This document shows, piece by piece, positions 23,122 to 35,199 of a stretch of DNA of 64,000 bases (position 1 is its first letter; each line of letters starts with the position of its first letter). This stretch comes from Anastrepha obliqua (lineage: Eukaryota; Arthropoda; Insecta; Diptera; Tephritidae). The translations under genes and the position numbers were made by a program. The stretch is from assembly GCF_027943255.1 (NCBI RefSeq), contig NC_072896.1:35366501-35430500 (forward strand). The letters run 5' to 3'. The notes below the pieces were generated by a model. That model saw only the letters and a program-made list of their open reading frames with translations. It was not told where the DNA came from and did no database searches.

Positions 23122-24416
23122 TTAGGCTGGGCAATAAGTTCGTAGCGTTTTTACCAAAGACTTTTATATAAACAAAAAAACAATAAGTTAATCAATTATA
23201 TATTCGCCGTTGCTGCTTACAACCTCTTCCCATCTCTCGACCAATTTGTTGATGCCGTTCCGCCAAAAATCGTCTTGTCCGGTATCAAAGAAATTGCTGA
23301 GCCAGTTTTTAAGGGCCTCTTTGTTATCGAAGGAACGCCCTTCATATGGTTTGACAGGGAGCGGAAAAGATGATAATCGGTCAGTGCAAGATCCAGAGAA
23401 TACAGCGATTGCTGAAGGACCTTCCATTCGAGCTTTTGGAGTGCGGCTTGCCGACTTGTGCAACATGCGACCTGACGTTGTCGTGAAGGAGTATGGTTTG
23501 ACCATATCGATCAAGTCTTTTCAGTCGAATTGCCTCAATCTCACGATTTAGCTGGACAATGTAGAGCTCCTTGTTGATTGCGGTATTCTTTTCGAGCATT
23601 TCCCAGTGCTCCATACTCTCCCAGTCCCACCAAACACATAATATGATTTTCTTTGCATGAAGACCCGGCCTGACTCTCGACTTTGGTGTATATCCTGGAG
23701 CCACCAACTTCTTTCTTTGTTTCATATTGATGTATAGGCACTATGTCTCATCTCCACTGATGATACAAAAAGTACTGTACAGGAAGTAAAAGTACAAAAA
23801 GCGCTATTTGCGACCGCGTGTTGCTCAATGGCGGGCGAGATACTGAGAAGCAATTTGAAATCTAATTTCTTTGTTTTTTCGTTGAGCTCGTGAGGCACTC
23901 AGGCCCCCAATTTTTTGGTAAATTCCATTGAATGAAGGTGATGGAGAATCGTTTTATGAGTGCAGTTAATTTTTGCCGCTAATTCACGGCTGGCGATCGT
24001 TTATCTTCAAAAATGATTTGAGACGTTCTTCATCGAATTCAGAAGGCCTTCCGCTGCGGGACGTGTCATCGACGTCAAAGTCGTTATTTTTGAGCTTTGC
24101 AAACCATTTGCTTTCTGTAAGCTCGCCTATGGCACTTTCTCGGTCACAAATGTGGCGGGTTGCTTCGGCAGCTTTTGATCTCGATGAAAGGCAAAGAAGA
24201 GCAGGTGTCGAAAATGTTGATTTTTGCCTCCTGGGTGGTCCATTTCTAAGGCTCAAAACTAATAAAAAATTAAATAATTGACAAATACAATTAACATAGT
24301 TTTGTAGAGCAGAAAGAGTTCCATCGAATGAGTACTTTCCCTTTGCCAAACAGCCAACAAATCGTTTTAAAATAGAAGAAAATATAAAAGCGCTATGATC
24401 TTATTCCCCAACTCAA
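23122..24416 (-). mobile_element. Full-length, inactive mariner (1.3 kb)
   Basis: The left terminus TTAGGCTGGGCAATAAGTTC and the inverted right terminus (TTGAGTTGGGGAATAAGATC) are imperfect inverted repeats of about 30 bp. TA precedes the left end at 23120-23121. On the right the nearest TA lies two bases beyond the terminus, so the edge is slightly decayed. The length of about 1295 bp is standard. The terminal sequences differ from those of the element at 7683, so this is another mariner lineage. Confidence 0.86.
23188..24243 (-). pseudogene. Mariner transposase, broken by frameshifts
   Basis: The probable start MDHPGGKNQHFRHLL lies at 24243. The frame then shifts through WFAKLKNNDFDVDD and SGRPSEFDEERLKSFLK. 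The first catalytic block reads SGDET with the next Trp codon now a stop. ILCVWWDWESMEHWEMLEKN and IRLKRLDRYGQTILLHDN (second Asp) are well kept. LALTDYHLF holds the third Asp, and the C-terminus ends SNGEYIID. All three aspartates survive, but at least three frame changes and a stop inactivate it. Confidence 0.88.
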
Positions 24417-25599
24417 TCTAAAGCGGCAGTCAAAGGAATTTAATTTTCGATTAGTTACTAAAGCGCTTTTCACACCTTCAGTGCTGAATAGAATGCCATG
24501 TCACCCAATTCAACTTAATAGCGCTAATTAAATATGTATGTAAGTATTCGCCATTATTTTCATGTGCGTGCACATCTCTTTGCCTTTGTTATGTTTAATA
24601 ATATTTACAATAAAAACAAAAATAACATTTTGACTTACGCAAACTAACTGGACGACCTTGACTCCTTTAATTATGGAATATCAGCCTTGACCCTTTTTGT
24701 AAATCACAAGACAACACATTTCCAATTCCGCATATACTACATATATGTATATATACTTGCACTCGCATATATTATTCAAGGCAACAGCCAGCCGGCCACC
24801 TTTCTTGGCCTTAACAACGTATGATGGAAATTGTGAATAATCAAAATATACTCACTTCAATGTTGTAACCGAAAGCATGAATAAAATTACTTGTACATGC
24901 CAGCATTTAACATTGAAAATATCAACATAGTTGCAATAACAAAATGCCGGCAAAACAAAAAAATGTTGCACATACGCACACACACACACAATTTGCTGTT
25001 GAGAAAATTCTAAAAAGGGCAAGACTTTTGTACTACACAAAACCTTCTCGAATACAATGACCTTGTCGGCAATTATTACACCCAATAATGTATACAATAA
25101 TCAGAGTCCACTGAACCTTAAAACGAATGGTAACATTATACTCATTCAGGCGTTTAACTAAAATTTTGTAAAATACATTTCTGGTCGCATTTAACTAACT
25201 GTCAGCAGGTCAAGTGAGCAGTTGAATTGTGACTTAATCTGTGTGAGTGTGTGTTTGTGTATATGTGTGCGTACTTTGAGTTGGAGTTTGTGTGCACATC
25301 CAACCGACCATTTGACCTTCATTAAATTTAAAATGTTGTCAAAATGGGTGTTTAAAATAACGTTACATACTTTGGGGCTCACAAGCGTACAGATACAGAA
25401 TGCCTTGTTTTCTCATCTTTAACACATTATCACGTTGAAGCATACTTGCCAACAATTACCACCCTGCAGGAAAATCGGTTAGTATCGAATTGGCTCATTT
25501 CTTGTGGGCTTATAACTGTATATTTGTAGCAGTGCAGAAACTGTCAATTGTCTTAAAAATAGTGAGTGCATTTCAGAAGGCGTAAAATATATTTTGTAA
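24417..25599. other. Spacer with short AC/TG tracts
   Basis: Short CA repeats at 24973-24988 and TG-rich sequence at 25242-25290. Small overlapping ORFs have no domains and no gene is supported. Confidence 0.4.
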
Positions 25600-25822
25600 A
25601 ATAAAAATAAAATAAATAATTCACGCTAACACTTCTGTTAGGTGTTTGTGTTTGGGCGAGTTCTTCCTCCTATCTGTGGTTCGCGCTTTGATGTTGTTCC
25701 ACACTCGAAGCTTCGGCATTGCCTGCCGAGGGCGACCTTTTATTTGATGTTTCATGCTCGGAGATTCGAATCTACGCACTACCGAATGGTAGTCACGCAC
25801 CATCTCATTTGGCTACAGTGTA
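25600..25822 (-). mobile_element. SINE copy, minus strand
   Basis: The minus strand shows a tRNA-like head (GTAGCCAAATGAGATGG, then GATTCGAATCTCC) and a body with CCCTCGGCAGGCAATGCCGA. Next come GGAACAACATCAAAGCGC and TAGGAGGAAGAACTC. It ends ACAGAAGTGTTAGCGTGAAT with an AT-rich tail. It is the same family as 20694-21016. Confidence 0.78.
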
Positions 25823-25864
25823 TAGAAAAGTTAGTTGTATTTAAAAAAAAGTTGAAACTGTAAC

Positions 25865-26430
25865 GTCAGATTTATTCTATAAACTGTTGAATGCTACTGT
25901 GAAGCGAGAAATTTACTTAATGACTTCAAATGTAAGACCGGTTCTCTCCTACGGCTGTAGAACATGGGTCGTTAAAGGTAATGACCTGTATTTACTGATG
26001 CGACTTGAAAGACAAATTCTTAGACGAATATTCGGCCCTATACGATTAGAAGACGGTACATACCGTATACGGTATAATCACGAGCTCAGCGTGATATAAT
26101 CGCGGGGGGAAATGCAATGCGGTTTATAAAGTCCCAAAGGTTACGGTGGTATGGACACGTTTTAAGAATGAGCAGCGAAAGGACGACCAAGAAAGTATTT
26201 GAAGCAAATCCTCAAGAAGCAAGAATAAGAGGTCGTCCAAAGAGACGATGGTTGCAAGACGCAGAAGACGATATACGTAAATCTTACAATATAGAGCGAA
26301 AACGGCCTGTCGAGAAGAATGGAGGCGTATTGTAGAGGAGCCAATGGTCCCTCCCGGACTGTAATGCCAAGATGGTGGTGGGACTTCAAATGTAGTAAAA
26401 AAGGGGGGGAAAATACTTAAAAGTCTATAT
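25865..26430 (+). pseudogene. LINE reverse-transcriptase C-terminal remnant
   Basis: Two plus-strand frames join into a typical LINE C-terminus. The first reads REIYLMTSNVRPVLSYGCRT, LERQILRRIFGPIRLEDGTY and RIRYNHEL. After a frame break come RFIKSQRLRWYGHVLRMSSE, then KKVFEANPQEARIRGRPKRR and WLQDAEDDI. The order matches RTE-like elements. A 3' UTR-like stretch runs to the G-run near 26405. It is not intact. Confidence 0.78.
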
Positions 26431-26454
26431 GGTACCTTAGATATCATCTGAAGC

Positions 26455-26680
26455 ACACTATGCAAGTACATTTGATATTTTCTGAAATAGTATATCAAAA
26501 ACTTTTATAGAGCAGTTGACTTTTCTGAAGTCCATTTAACACTTTCTGAAATGCAGCTGACTATTTTGAATTATATTTTATGTTTTCTGAAATATGTTTT
26601 ACGCTTTCTGAAGCTTATGTGGCACTTTCTGAAACACAACTGACTACTCTGAAGTATATTATAAAATAAATATTATGCTT
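26455..26680. repeat. TTTCTGAA minisatellite, array 1
   Basis: Roughly 20-24-base units with the core CTTTCTGAARYATATTTTATG are repeated about nine times with variation. The same unit makes the array at 28350-28625. Confidence 0.7.
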
Positions 26681-26683
26681 TCA

Positions 26684-26800
26684 GTATAACAAAGTGCAAG
26701 TTTAATGTTGCTGAAAAATCGCGTTGAATTTTTACAATTTTTTTCTCGGCGGTCCTGTGTATTTTCTCTACATAAAAAAAATGTTGTGCGCTCGTTTTAT
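26684..26800. repeat. Fragment of the AGTATAACAAAGTGCAA repeat
   Basis: The segment starts AGTATAACAAAGTGCAAGTT and continues with TGAAAAATCGCGTTGAATTT, matching the segment at 19314-19360 and, more loosely, 51614-51660. No right end is visible. Confidence 0.55.
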
Positions 26801-28349
26801 GAAGGAAAGTATAAAAAAACACGGCTTCGTAGTAGCTGAAAATCGTACTTGTGCTGCACCAAAAATCTCTTTTACTTTGTAAATTTTTCTCTGCAGGGCA
26901 CAAGCCGTCGCCTCTCGCCATAGCTAAGCTATTCAAATGTTGATGCAAAGTTAGCTACATACTGTTGGGCATAGATGCACACAGGTACATTAATTTGTGG
27001 GTGCCTTTATGTTTCCTATGAGTTTGAAAGTAAAGTTGTTTTAAAAATTTTCTATGCTTTAATGCTATTCAACATATTCGTATCATACACACACAGGCAC
27101 ACGCATGTACGCACCTGCTAACCAGAGAAATTTGCTCATATAAAATCCACACACATGTTTTGCACATTTGCATTTATACATACAAGTAACACCCCGAAAA
27201 GTCTACTCCTAAAAGTCATGTCAAACTCGTACATTGTTCAGTGGTCAGTGGTCAGCTGGCTAAACTTGACCTAGAAAAAAGTTTATCTGACACGTGCCCA
27301 CACACGTACTCGTCCATACAAATAGTACGTGCTTGCATGTGTATGTGTACGCATATGTAGTTGTTACACATACACACAAATACAAATGCCATGCGTAGGA
27401 ATGCTGGTCGCTTTAATGAAGTGCCGTTTCACCTTCTAAAACTTTGTTTTCACATGCTTTGCATATCAACTAAAAACTTTTCGAAACTATTTCGGTAGTT
27501 CAGCTGTGAGGTCAGTGTACTTCCAACCTATGCCAGTACAGGGATTTGGAGAAAGAAGCAGCGTGGGTAGTGAGGGTAACAGTTTGTTACACAAATTTAT
27601 ATAGTATTTTAAATTTAAATCTCTTGCACCACTTTCCATTTCGTTTACACCCACGCATGTATTTGCATATATTCTTATTACCATATTTTCAAAACAAGCA
27701 TTTGGGTTTACTTTCAGTATTTGGAATTTTGAATTTTATTTCTTCTTTTGCATGTTAGGTTGGTTGACCATCTTAATTTGATTATAATTCACTGCCGCAG
27801 CCGAGTGATGTAGGGACTGGTAGTTGATAAAGCGTTAAATTGTTGAAATTCAGAAAACACAGTCTACTATGAAAATCTGCACATCGTTCAGCTATCGGAC
27901 GGAGCTAAAAATTGTAAGACTCTTCATTTTTAGTTTCCAGAACAGTACGACAGTCTACTCTACCGGAATGGTAGAACACCGCCCCAACAGCGGCATTTTT
28001 CTAAGGAGGAGGACAGTGTTTTTTACGTAATTGCAATAACAACAACGCTCATTTATTTATAGACACTTGCCAAGAAGTGCACAATTTAAAGACAAAATTT
28101 TTTTTTTTTAATTTTTTTTTAAATTAATTTTTTGAATTAATTTTTATACTTCTGTTTAGCCCGGCCTTGTCTTTTTTACCAAGGACAGTCTCCAGTGCTG
28201 ACATTCTTTCGCTCTCTGATAGCTGTCCAGTCAAAATGGAATCCCCTAGGAAGCCGGCGCAGAAGACGCCCATGATAAACTTGGAAGCCCACTTAAAATG
28301 AGAGCTTTTCCATCGTCATCTGCAACAAAATTAGACATTCTCGTATAGT
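26801..28349. other. Spacer with microsatellite tracts
   Basis: ACACAC and TGTATG tracts occur at 27085-27120 and 27330-27380. At about 27795 GCCGCAGCCGAGTGATG looks like a SINE head, but no body follows that I can align. No gene is supported. Confidence 0.4.
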
Positions 28350-28625
28350 GGTTGACAGAAAGCGTCGGAAAGCCTTTATTTCCGCCCTATGCTCCGTATG
28401 AATATTCTGAAATATATTTTATGCTTTCTGAAATATATCTTATGCTTTCTGAAGCATACGTGACGCTCTCTGAAAAACAATTGACTATTCTGAAGTATAT
28501 AAAAAGCTTCCTGAAAAATTACTGTATATTCTAAAATAAATTTTATTCTTCTTAGACATACTCCTATAGCGGCTGATAGAAAGCGTCGGAAAGCCTTTAT
28601 TTCCGACCTATGCTCCGACATGCAG
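28350..28625. repeat. TTTCTGAA minisatellite, array 2, with flanking direct repeats
   Basis: Seven or so degenerate ~21-base units (CTTTCTGAAATATATNTTATG) lie between two near-identical 45-base direct repeats at about 28353-28398 and 28574-28619. The flanking repeat includes CGGAAAGCCTTTATTTCCG, a short hairpin-forming sequence. Confidence 0.72.
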
Positions 28626-29454
28626 AGAGATGTTGTTTTTATAGTAGTTTTTTAGTTATTCTTAAAAGTGCCATCTAAAAGCATATTTTATCAAAGAATA
28701 AAAAATATACATTCACCGCAATTTGTTAGCTCCTTAAAAAGCTTAGCTTATTTTCGATAGTTGAATGTCGATAAAATTTTTCCTAGGCCTTTGTTAGGAC
28801 TACTATCCTGACATGTATACACATTTCGCCTCTAGGCGATTCTGTGCCAAGTGGCGATTCGACCAACAAATATTTTTTATTTGTGCTAAAAGTAGTAAAC
28901 TGAAAAAGTTTGATATATGGCATTTTTTTAATAGAATTTTTCGAAGGGAATTTCTCTCAGCTACAAATAAGATTTTTATATGTTTTTTTTTTTTAAATAA
29001 AGCAATCATTGTGTTGCCATTAAATTGTCATTTTTATTTAGCAACCCAGTGATCGAACTCAGAGTAATTATTGTGAAACGTTGTGTTTGGATAATAACGT
29101 CACAAATTCGTAACAATATTTTGGGTAAAAATCTATATATTTTTTTGAAATTTTTTGGGGGGGGGGAAAACAATTTTTCGTTAGAATTTTTGAGAAACTA
29201 TTAAGGGCTGGGCTTGCTTTTTCTTTATTAAACAAATAGTGCTTGGTGAGCACATGAAATTCACTTTTTTCCTTTTTGTGCGTAAAACTTTTTCAAGAAG
29301 CTGTCATAGCAAAACTAATTGCCAAATCAGTCAGAAAATTGTAGTTCGTTCTTTTCGAGTTTGATTCTTAACAAACTAAACGCTAGATTTAATGTGATAA
29401 CGCAATATTTATGTATACTAATTATATTATAAAGTTTTTCTTCTGCTCAACTCT
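28626..29454. other. Spacer without recognised features
   Basis: AT-rich; a run of nine G at 29157-29165 is the only local oddity. Small ORFs carry no domain. Confidence 0.4.
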
Positions 29455-31510
29455 TCTTAAATAAAAAAAAAAATTATCCGAAAAAATGTTGGAAATGTTT
29501 TTTATATATAATATTTTTTATCAAAAAATACGGAACAATTAGTAGACATTTATTTCACTTACAACACAACAATACAAAGATAAAAAAAATATATTTTTAC
29601 TATCCTATAACTCGGCAATCAATAAATTTTTCCGGTTCCCGCTTTTGCCCAATTTATGCATAGTTAAAAATAAGATGGAAATTTAAAAAAAGTTGGAAAA
29701 ATATTTGAATTTTTTTCTCGGAAAATACGGAACAAAATCTATAGAAATCATTTTATTTTCCCTTAGACGGCCAATTGTTTGGCTTACAATTACATTTTTT
29801 TAAATTAAAATAAAAAAAAAGTTTTCCAAACAAAAATAATAATAATTTTAAACATTTATGTCTCGGCAATCGCTCAATCCTACCTTTTCCTCCCTTTTGC
29901 ACAGTTTATGTTTAATTAAAAAAAGTAAAAAAATTCTTTTTCAAAAGGTAAACAAAGCTTTTTAAAAAACTAAAAATTTTTTTAAAGTAAAAAAAACTTT
30001 TTAAAAAACTAAAAATTTTTCTTAAGTAAAAAAACTTTTTAAAAAAAGAATTTTTTTAATAAAATTTTTTTTTTTAAAGCAAAGTTTTTTTTAACCAAAA
30101 AGATATTTTTAATACAGTAAAATTCTTTTTTAAAAAGTAAAGTTTTTTTAAAAAGTAAAAAAGTAAAAAAATTGGAATATTTCTTACTACAAAATTTGCT
30201 CGAGTTTTTTATTTATCCTTTTTTATTGGAAAATGCGGAAAACATCAATTCAAAGAAAAAAAGTTAAAACAAAACTCGGCTTTTTTTTTAATTTATGGCG
30301 TAAAATACGGAAGAATTCCTCTAGAAAATATTAGAAAATATTCATTGCTTTTCTTTTAGACCGACAATTTTTTAGCCTATACAGTTCAAAGAAAAAAAAA
30401 TTAAAGTAAAAATCGAAATTAAAAAAAAAATGTTTGAAAATACGGCAGAAATCCTCTAGAAAATATTCATTTGTTTTCCCTTATACCACCGACAATGATT
30501 TGGCAAATAATTTAAAAGAAACGTTTTCTAAAAAATAAATCAAAATCTCGGCGCACCCTCTCTCACCCCCTCAATATTGGTTGCAAATCTTTCGCACAGT
30601 TGAAGCTTCAATAAAAAAATAGAAAAGAAATGCGAAAGAAAATTCCATAGAATGCATTTTGCCTTCTCTTAGACCCACAATTATTTGACTTACACTTCAA
30701 AGAAACAAAAACATTCAAAATTCAAATTTTTTTTTTTGTTTATGTTCTTTTTAAGCTTTTGTCAGAAAATGCGGAAAAAATGTTTTAAAAAATTTGTTTC
30801 CTTTCTCTGAGACCAAAAACTAGTTCACTTACAACTCAAATAAAAAAATATATATTTGGAACTCCTACAACCCCCTTTTGCATAATTTATGCTAAGTTAA
30901 AAGAAATAAAAATTGCGGAAATGTAAAAAAAAAAAAATTATAGAAAAATTCTTTCTTTTTTTTAAGTTTTCTTTCTTTTTTTTAGGTGTTCATTTTGTTC
31001 ACTAATATGGATTTGTTTTTCAATTCAAAGGAAAAATGCTTCAAAAAGAAAAGAAAAATAAAAGCCGCATAAAATTAATTTTGAACTCCCATAATCCCCT
31101 TTTGCACAATTTGTGCTTAGTTAAAAGAAATAAAAATTACCGAAATTAAAATTTTTTTTTTTAATTTTTGTTTTTAATTTTTTTTTTAATTTTTTGTGGG
31201 AAAGAAAACTACGGAAAAAATTCCTTTGAAGATATATATTTTGTTGACTGTTAGAGAGCCAATGATTTATCTAACAATTCAAAGAAAAATAATTTTGTTT
31301 TTTAATTTTAAGTGGGAAAATACGGAAAAAATCTTTAGAAGATATATATTTTGTTCTTTTTCAGACAAACAATAATTTGCCTTAAAATTCAAAGAAAAAA
31401 TGATTAAAAAAAAAAAATAATCAAAACTTTACTCCCCTATATCTCGACAACCACTCAATACTTGCTGCCCTCATTTTGCACATTTTATGCTACTATCAAA
31501 TTTTATGCTA
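29455..31510. repeat. Degenerate A-rich satellite-like array I
   Basis: A loosely tandem unit of about 220-350 bases recurs. Each copy holds a TTTTGCACAATTTATGCTTA block (about 29653, 29898, 30882, 31103 and 31475). A GGAAAATACGGAAAAAATC block, a CTTAGACCNACAATTATTTG block and TTACAATTCAAAGAAAAA follow in each. Array II at 35200-37440 has the same blocks in the same order. Confidence 0.78.
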
Positions 31511-34396
31511 CTATCAAATTGTATGCTTACCGAACTCTTCTTAAATTCATTAAACATCTCATCTACTTGCTACTTCCCTCAATCCTCTAGCAATACTAAT
31601 CACTATATACCGCAGACACACGCCAGACTAACCGACTTTATTAAATGAGCAAAAGAAAAACACACAGAAACAAGAAAGGAGAAAAAAATCTGCAAGGCAA
31701 AACTTTTACTTTCATTAAAATAAGTTGTTACAGTAGTAGGGAGTACAGAAAAGGAATTAAAATAAAGTAAAATAAAATCAAATAAAATAAAATAAACGAT
31801 AGCAACTCAAGCTTGCCACAATCAACGACTGGCACTACCACAAGTGCTAGAAATGCCGGTCAGCACGGCAATCAACTTATTTCCACTTGTCTGCACACTA
31901 CTTTGTTTTACTTACAAGCGCCATTATATACTTATAACTACTCCAACAACTACTACACAATTTTCAAACACATTTCTTATTCTGCTGTGCCACCTTCGCC
32001 TACTTGGGTTTGGTTGGCTGCGGGATGACTGCTTTAGTGTTAGTAATCCTTGAAACCGCATAGTTTCTTCTACATTCTTCTTCTTCTTCTTCTTTTGCAG
32101 CATCATCGTCGCCAACGTTGACATAGTTTCTTCTTTTTCCATTTTTCTGTTTTTTTGTATGTGGCAAGCAGTGTGAGTGCAAGCCACCTCACCTCCACCA
32201 CAAGCGCCTTCTTCGAGCCGCTTGACGCTCTATCGTCCTTTGGCACATTTATTTTTGCTATTTTATTTTATAACTATTTTTTTATTTGCTTTTGCATTAC
32301 ACTACTACGAGTATGACGAGTATGTATAAGAGTATGTATGTATATGTAACTGCCACATCACACCTACTACAAGGCGCAGTCTAACCGTCCGTCTGCAACG
32401 CTGTCTGGCTTTGCTGCTTTTCCTACTTAAACTTTTATTACTGCGCCAACAAGTGTTTTTCTTTCCTTTCAATATTAATTTTGTTTTTTTATAACTTTTT
32501 TCTACACACTCTTATTCTTCGCTGCTTGCTTTGGCTGTGGCTGCCACTGTCTCTGCAGTTGGATTTCGCACCATTTTTCTAGCCATCAACTGGCGGTTTC
32601 TGCGCGCTTGGTCCATAGACGCCAAGCAATCTCGTGCTTTCTCCTTTTTTCTTTGTGCTCCAACTTAACCATTCATTCATTCATTCATTCACTTATACAA
32701 CAAATACAAGTTATAGTAGTTTGAATGTAAAAATTACACAGTATACATTTATTTTTCTGTCTTTCGCATCCTTGTATGCTTAGCGGCATGTGCAGCTAAG
32801 TGAATGAAAGTAAATGCACACAATTTCGTGTACGTGTATTATATGCCCGTTAGTCTATGTTGTCTCCGCCATAAGCTCTTACACACATACACATACATAG
32901 AGTTGTATTTGTTGGCAGTTTTTTTTTGCCGATTTGTCTGTCTCTCGACACTCTTAAGTTTGCGACTGCTACTACCGCTTCTGTGTCTGCATCTCTGTCT
33001 GGTATTTCCGAAGTGTGTCAGCGCTTTCTTCTGTTTTGTTTTTATGAATATATTGCATACCTATATTTATATATATAAATATATGTATACGTGTATATTA
33101 ATATTTGTGCCGGCAGCGTCGCTTATCGTATCCTTGTCCTTGAATTTGAACCTTGACTTCTTTGCCTTGACTCGCTTGCTCGCTCGTTCATTCACTTATC
33201 TGTTGCTTGCTTGTCATGGTCGTGGCTAGTTGCCGCTTCCTTGTCAGCATATTTTTATTTATTTATTTGCGAGTAAAATATTTGAAGATTCCCTTAGATC
33301 AGTTTTTGTTTTTTTTTTTTCATTTGCTTTGTGTGTGTGTGTATATGTGCCTTCTATTTTTTGGTATTTCTTTGAAGCTAGTGGATTATTCGTTTGTGGT
33401 TTTGGTGACATTTGAAATATTAAAGCGTAAAAAAGTGAAAGATGTAGTAGAAGAATAGTAATAAATGAGTTTTTGGGGTAAGACGTTATATTTTTTGTGG
33501 CGCTTAGTGTGGGCTTAAAAGTCGAACATCGAACAACTTTCTTTGTATCTCTTACTATTCTTATTATTATGAGGTGATTTAGCACTGCTACCTGAAATAT
33601 CTATTGGCCCCTTAGTGGATTCAGACTATTTCTCTGAGCCCAACTTTCTCAATAAATTTTAGTATTTGTCCTGATTCATTGAGTTTTATTTCCTTCTCAT
33701 TTAAAATATGTTTACACAGTTGATTGTCAGTGCTGCAAATCATGCCAGCACATGCTTGGTGATTTCATCTTCCTTCCTACATAACCTGTATCTGTATTTC
33801 TTATAATAAGAAGAGTTCGATGGGACTAAGCTTTTCATAATGTACACCTCAATTGGGTGGCCTCTATTTCATAGTGTTCGCTATTTCTCTGAGACGTATT
33901 TTCGCGTGCTTTGTCAAGCAACAGCGTTTCTATGGTGGTTATGTTTGTCGTAAGTTGAATTGGTCTCTCTGCGTTCATACGCCGTGCATAGATATTGAAA
34001 ATTGATTTTGGTACTTATTAAAAGTAGATTTAGCTACACAACGGAGGAAAAATTAACACCGTTAAAAACGTCAGCCTTAAAATCCAATAGCAAATCTTAC
34101 TTCCCAAAAAGTGCCACTTTGGATCAAGTAGACAATTGCAGAATAAAATACTCTCTCGGAGAATAAGAAACACACTTTATAACCATCTCAGCAAGGTCTT
34201 CATAGTTTAGGACTAAGACGTAATGACGTGAACGATGACAGCGTCCATTGTGAGGTGGCACTTTGAGTGCTCGAGGGAAAACTTCTGCGGAAGATTTATG
34301 AATTGTTCCGCTTAGGTGAAGAGGAATATTGTAGACGATGGAATGATGAGCTGTATGCGATTCGCTGACTAAGTCATATGCGTTTTGGTAAGTTTC
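31511..34396. other. Non-coding stretch between the two satellite arrays
   Basis: The sequence is richer in C and T than the arrays. It holds a CTT run at 32076-32093, ATTC repeats at 32670-32693, an ATATAT tract near 33065-33085 and a GT run at 33330-33341. ORFs of 60-141 codons at 31813-33585 overlap on both strands without domains. At 33590-33850 the minus strand gives YRLCRKEDEITKHVLA, a possible LINE zinc-cluster remnant, but this is weak. Confidence 0.4.
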
Positions 34397-34613
34397 CACA
34401 AATGGAGGGAATTGTAATTTTATGACGCCTCCGAAGGGCAGATGGTTTTTATGAAGAGCTTTTACATAGCAGAAATACGCTGCGGTTCGCCATAACCTGC
34501 CGAGGGGTGGCGGCTATTAGATAAACCTTTTCAAACCAATTTGGTGTTTCGGGTCCACTGAGGGTTTCAAATCCGGCCACTACCGAATAGTACATTCGGC
34601 TGCGGGGACTCTG
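34397..34613 (-). mobile_element. SINE copy, minus strand, 3' end missing
   Basis: The minus strand starts with a tRNA-like head (GCCGCAGCCGAATGTACTAT). The body follows as CCACCCCTCGGCAGGTTATG, AAAAGCTCTTCATAAAAACC and TCTGCCCTTCGGAGGCG, then CCCTCCATTTGTGG. This is the same order as in the copy at 20694-21016. The 3' tail after the TTTGTGG block is absent. Confidence 0.75.
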
Positions 34614-35199
34614 GTTAACATGAGGTGAACATTGTTAAGCCCAGTTGGGATAACTTAAGCGTATACTATACTGTGCCAATAAAAAAATAAGAAGATATAT
34701 CACTTTTGAGTCTAAAAGCGTGATTGCGGCTATGGCTCAAGTAAAAACAAGTGCTAATTTGTGGGTATGCGCCTACAACGTCTGACTTTCAAATAAAGTA
34801 AAAAACACTACTGCAGGTAAAAGTTTTAAAAAACTGTTTGTGTGTCGTCTTCGTCAACACATCTAGTCAGTACAATAAGTTCACTGTACTTTTGCTTAGC
34901 CATCGCGTATATTATCATAAACCCTTTAATGGCGTTGGGTGCGGTATTTCTCAAAAACGGAAGTCTACGAATTGAACAGCTGCTCTGCAGCCCAATACAT
35001 TCGCATTCAATAACAATCCGCTAAATATACTAAATCATCCTTAACACTCAACTTGTGTGTTGTAAATTTATTTATTTTTACTAACAACTTTAGTTTGATT
35101 AATTGCTCCTCGGCGTGGTGGGCGAGGATCAAAATTCAATCATGAAACTTTATCTCTCCATAAAGTTTTAGGTATCATTTGGAAGGAAAAGTCCCAAGC
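34614..35199. other. Spacer without recognised features
   Basis: AT-rich sequence with no supported gene. The 60-codon ORF at 34842-35024 has no motif. Confidence 0.4.

Noticed and set aside
23210..23551. 113-codon plus-strand ORF
   Set aside because: It is the antisense shadow of the mariner transposase on the minus strand.
26455..26680. Heat-shock-element-like TTC/GAA pairs
   Set aside because: The repeat has TTCTGAA with a one-base gap, not the TTCnnGAA spacing, and no gene lies downstream.
33590..33850. Possible LINE zinc-cluster remnant (RLCRKEDEITKHVLA)
   Set aside because: Only one short block matches; the surrounding frames give no further RNase H or reverse-transcriptase motif.
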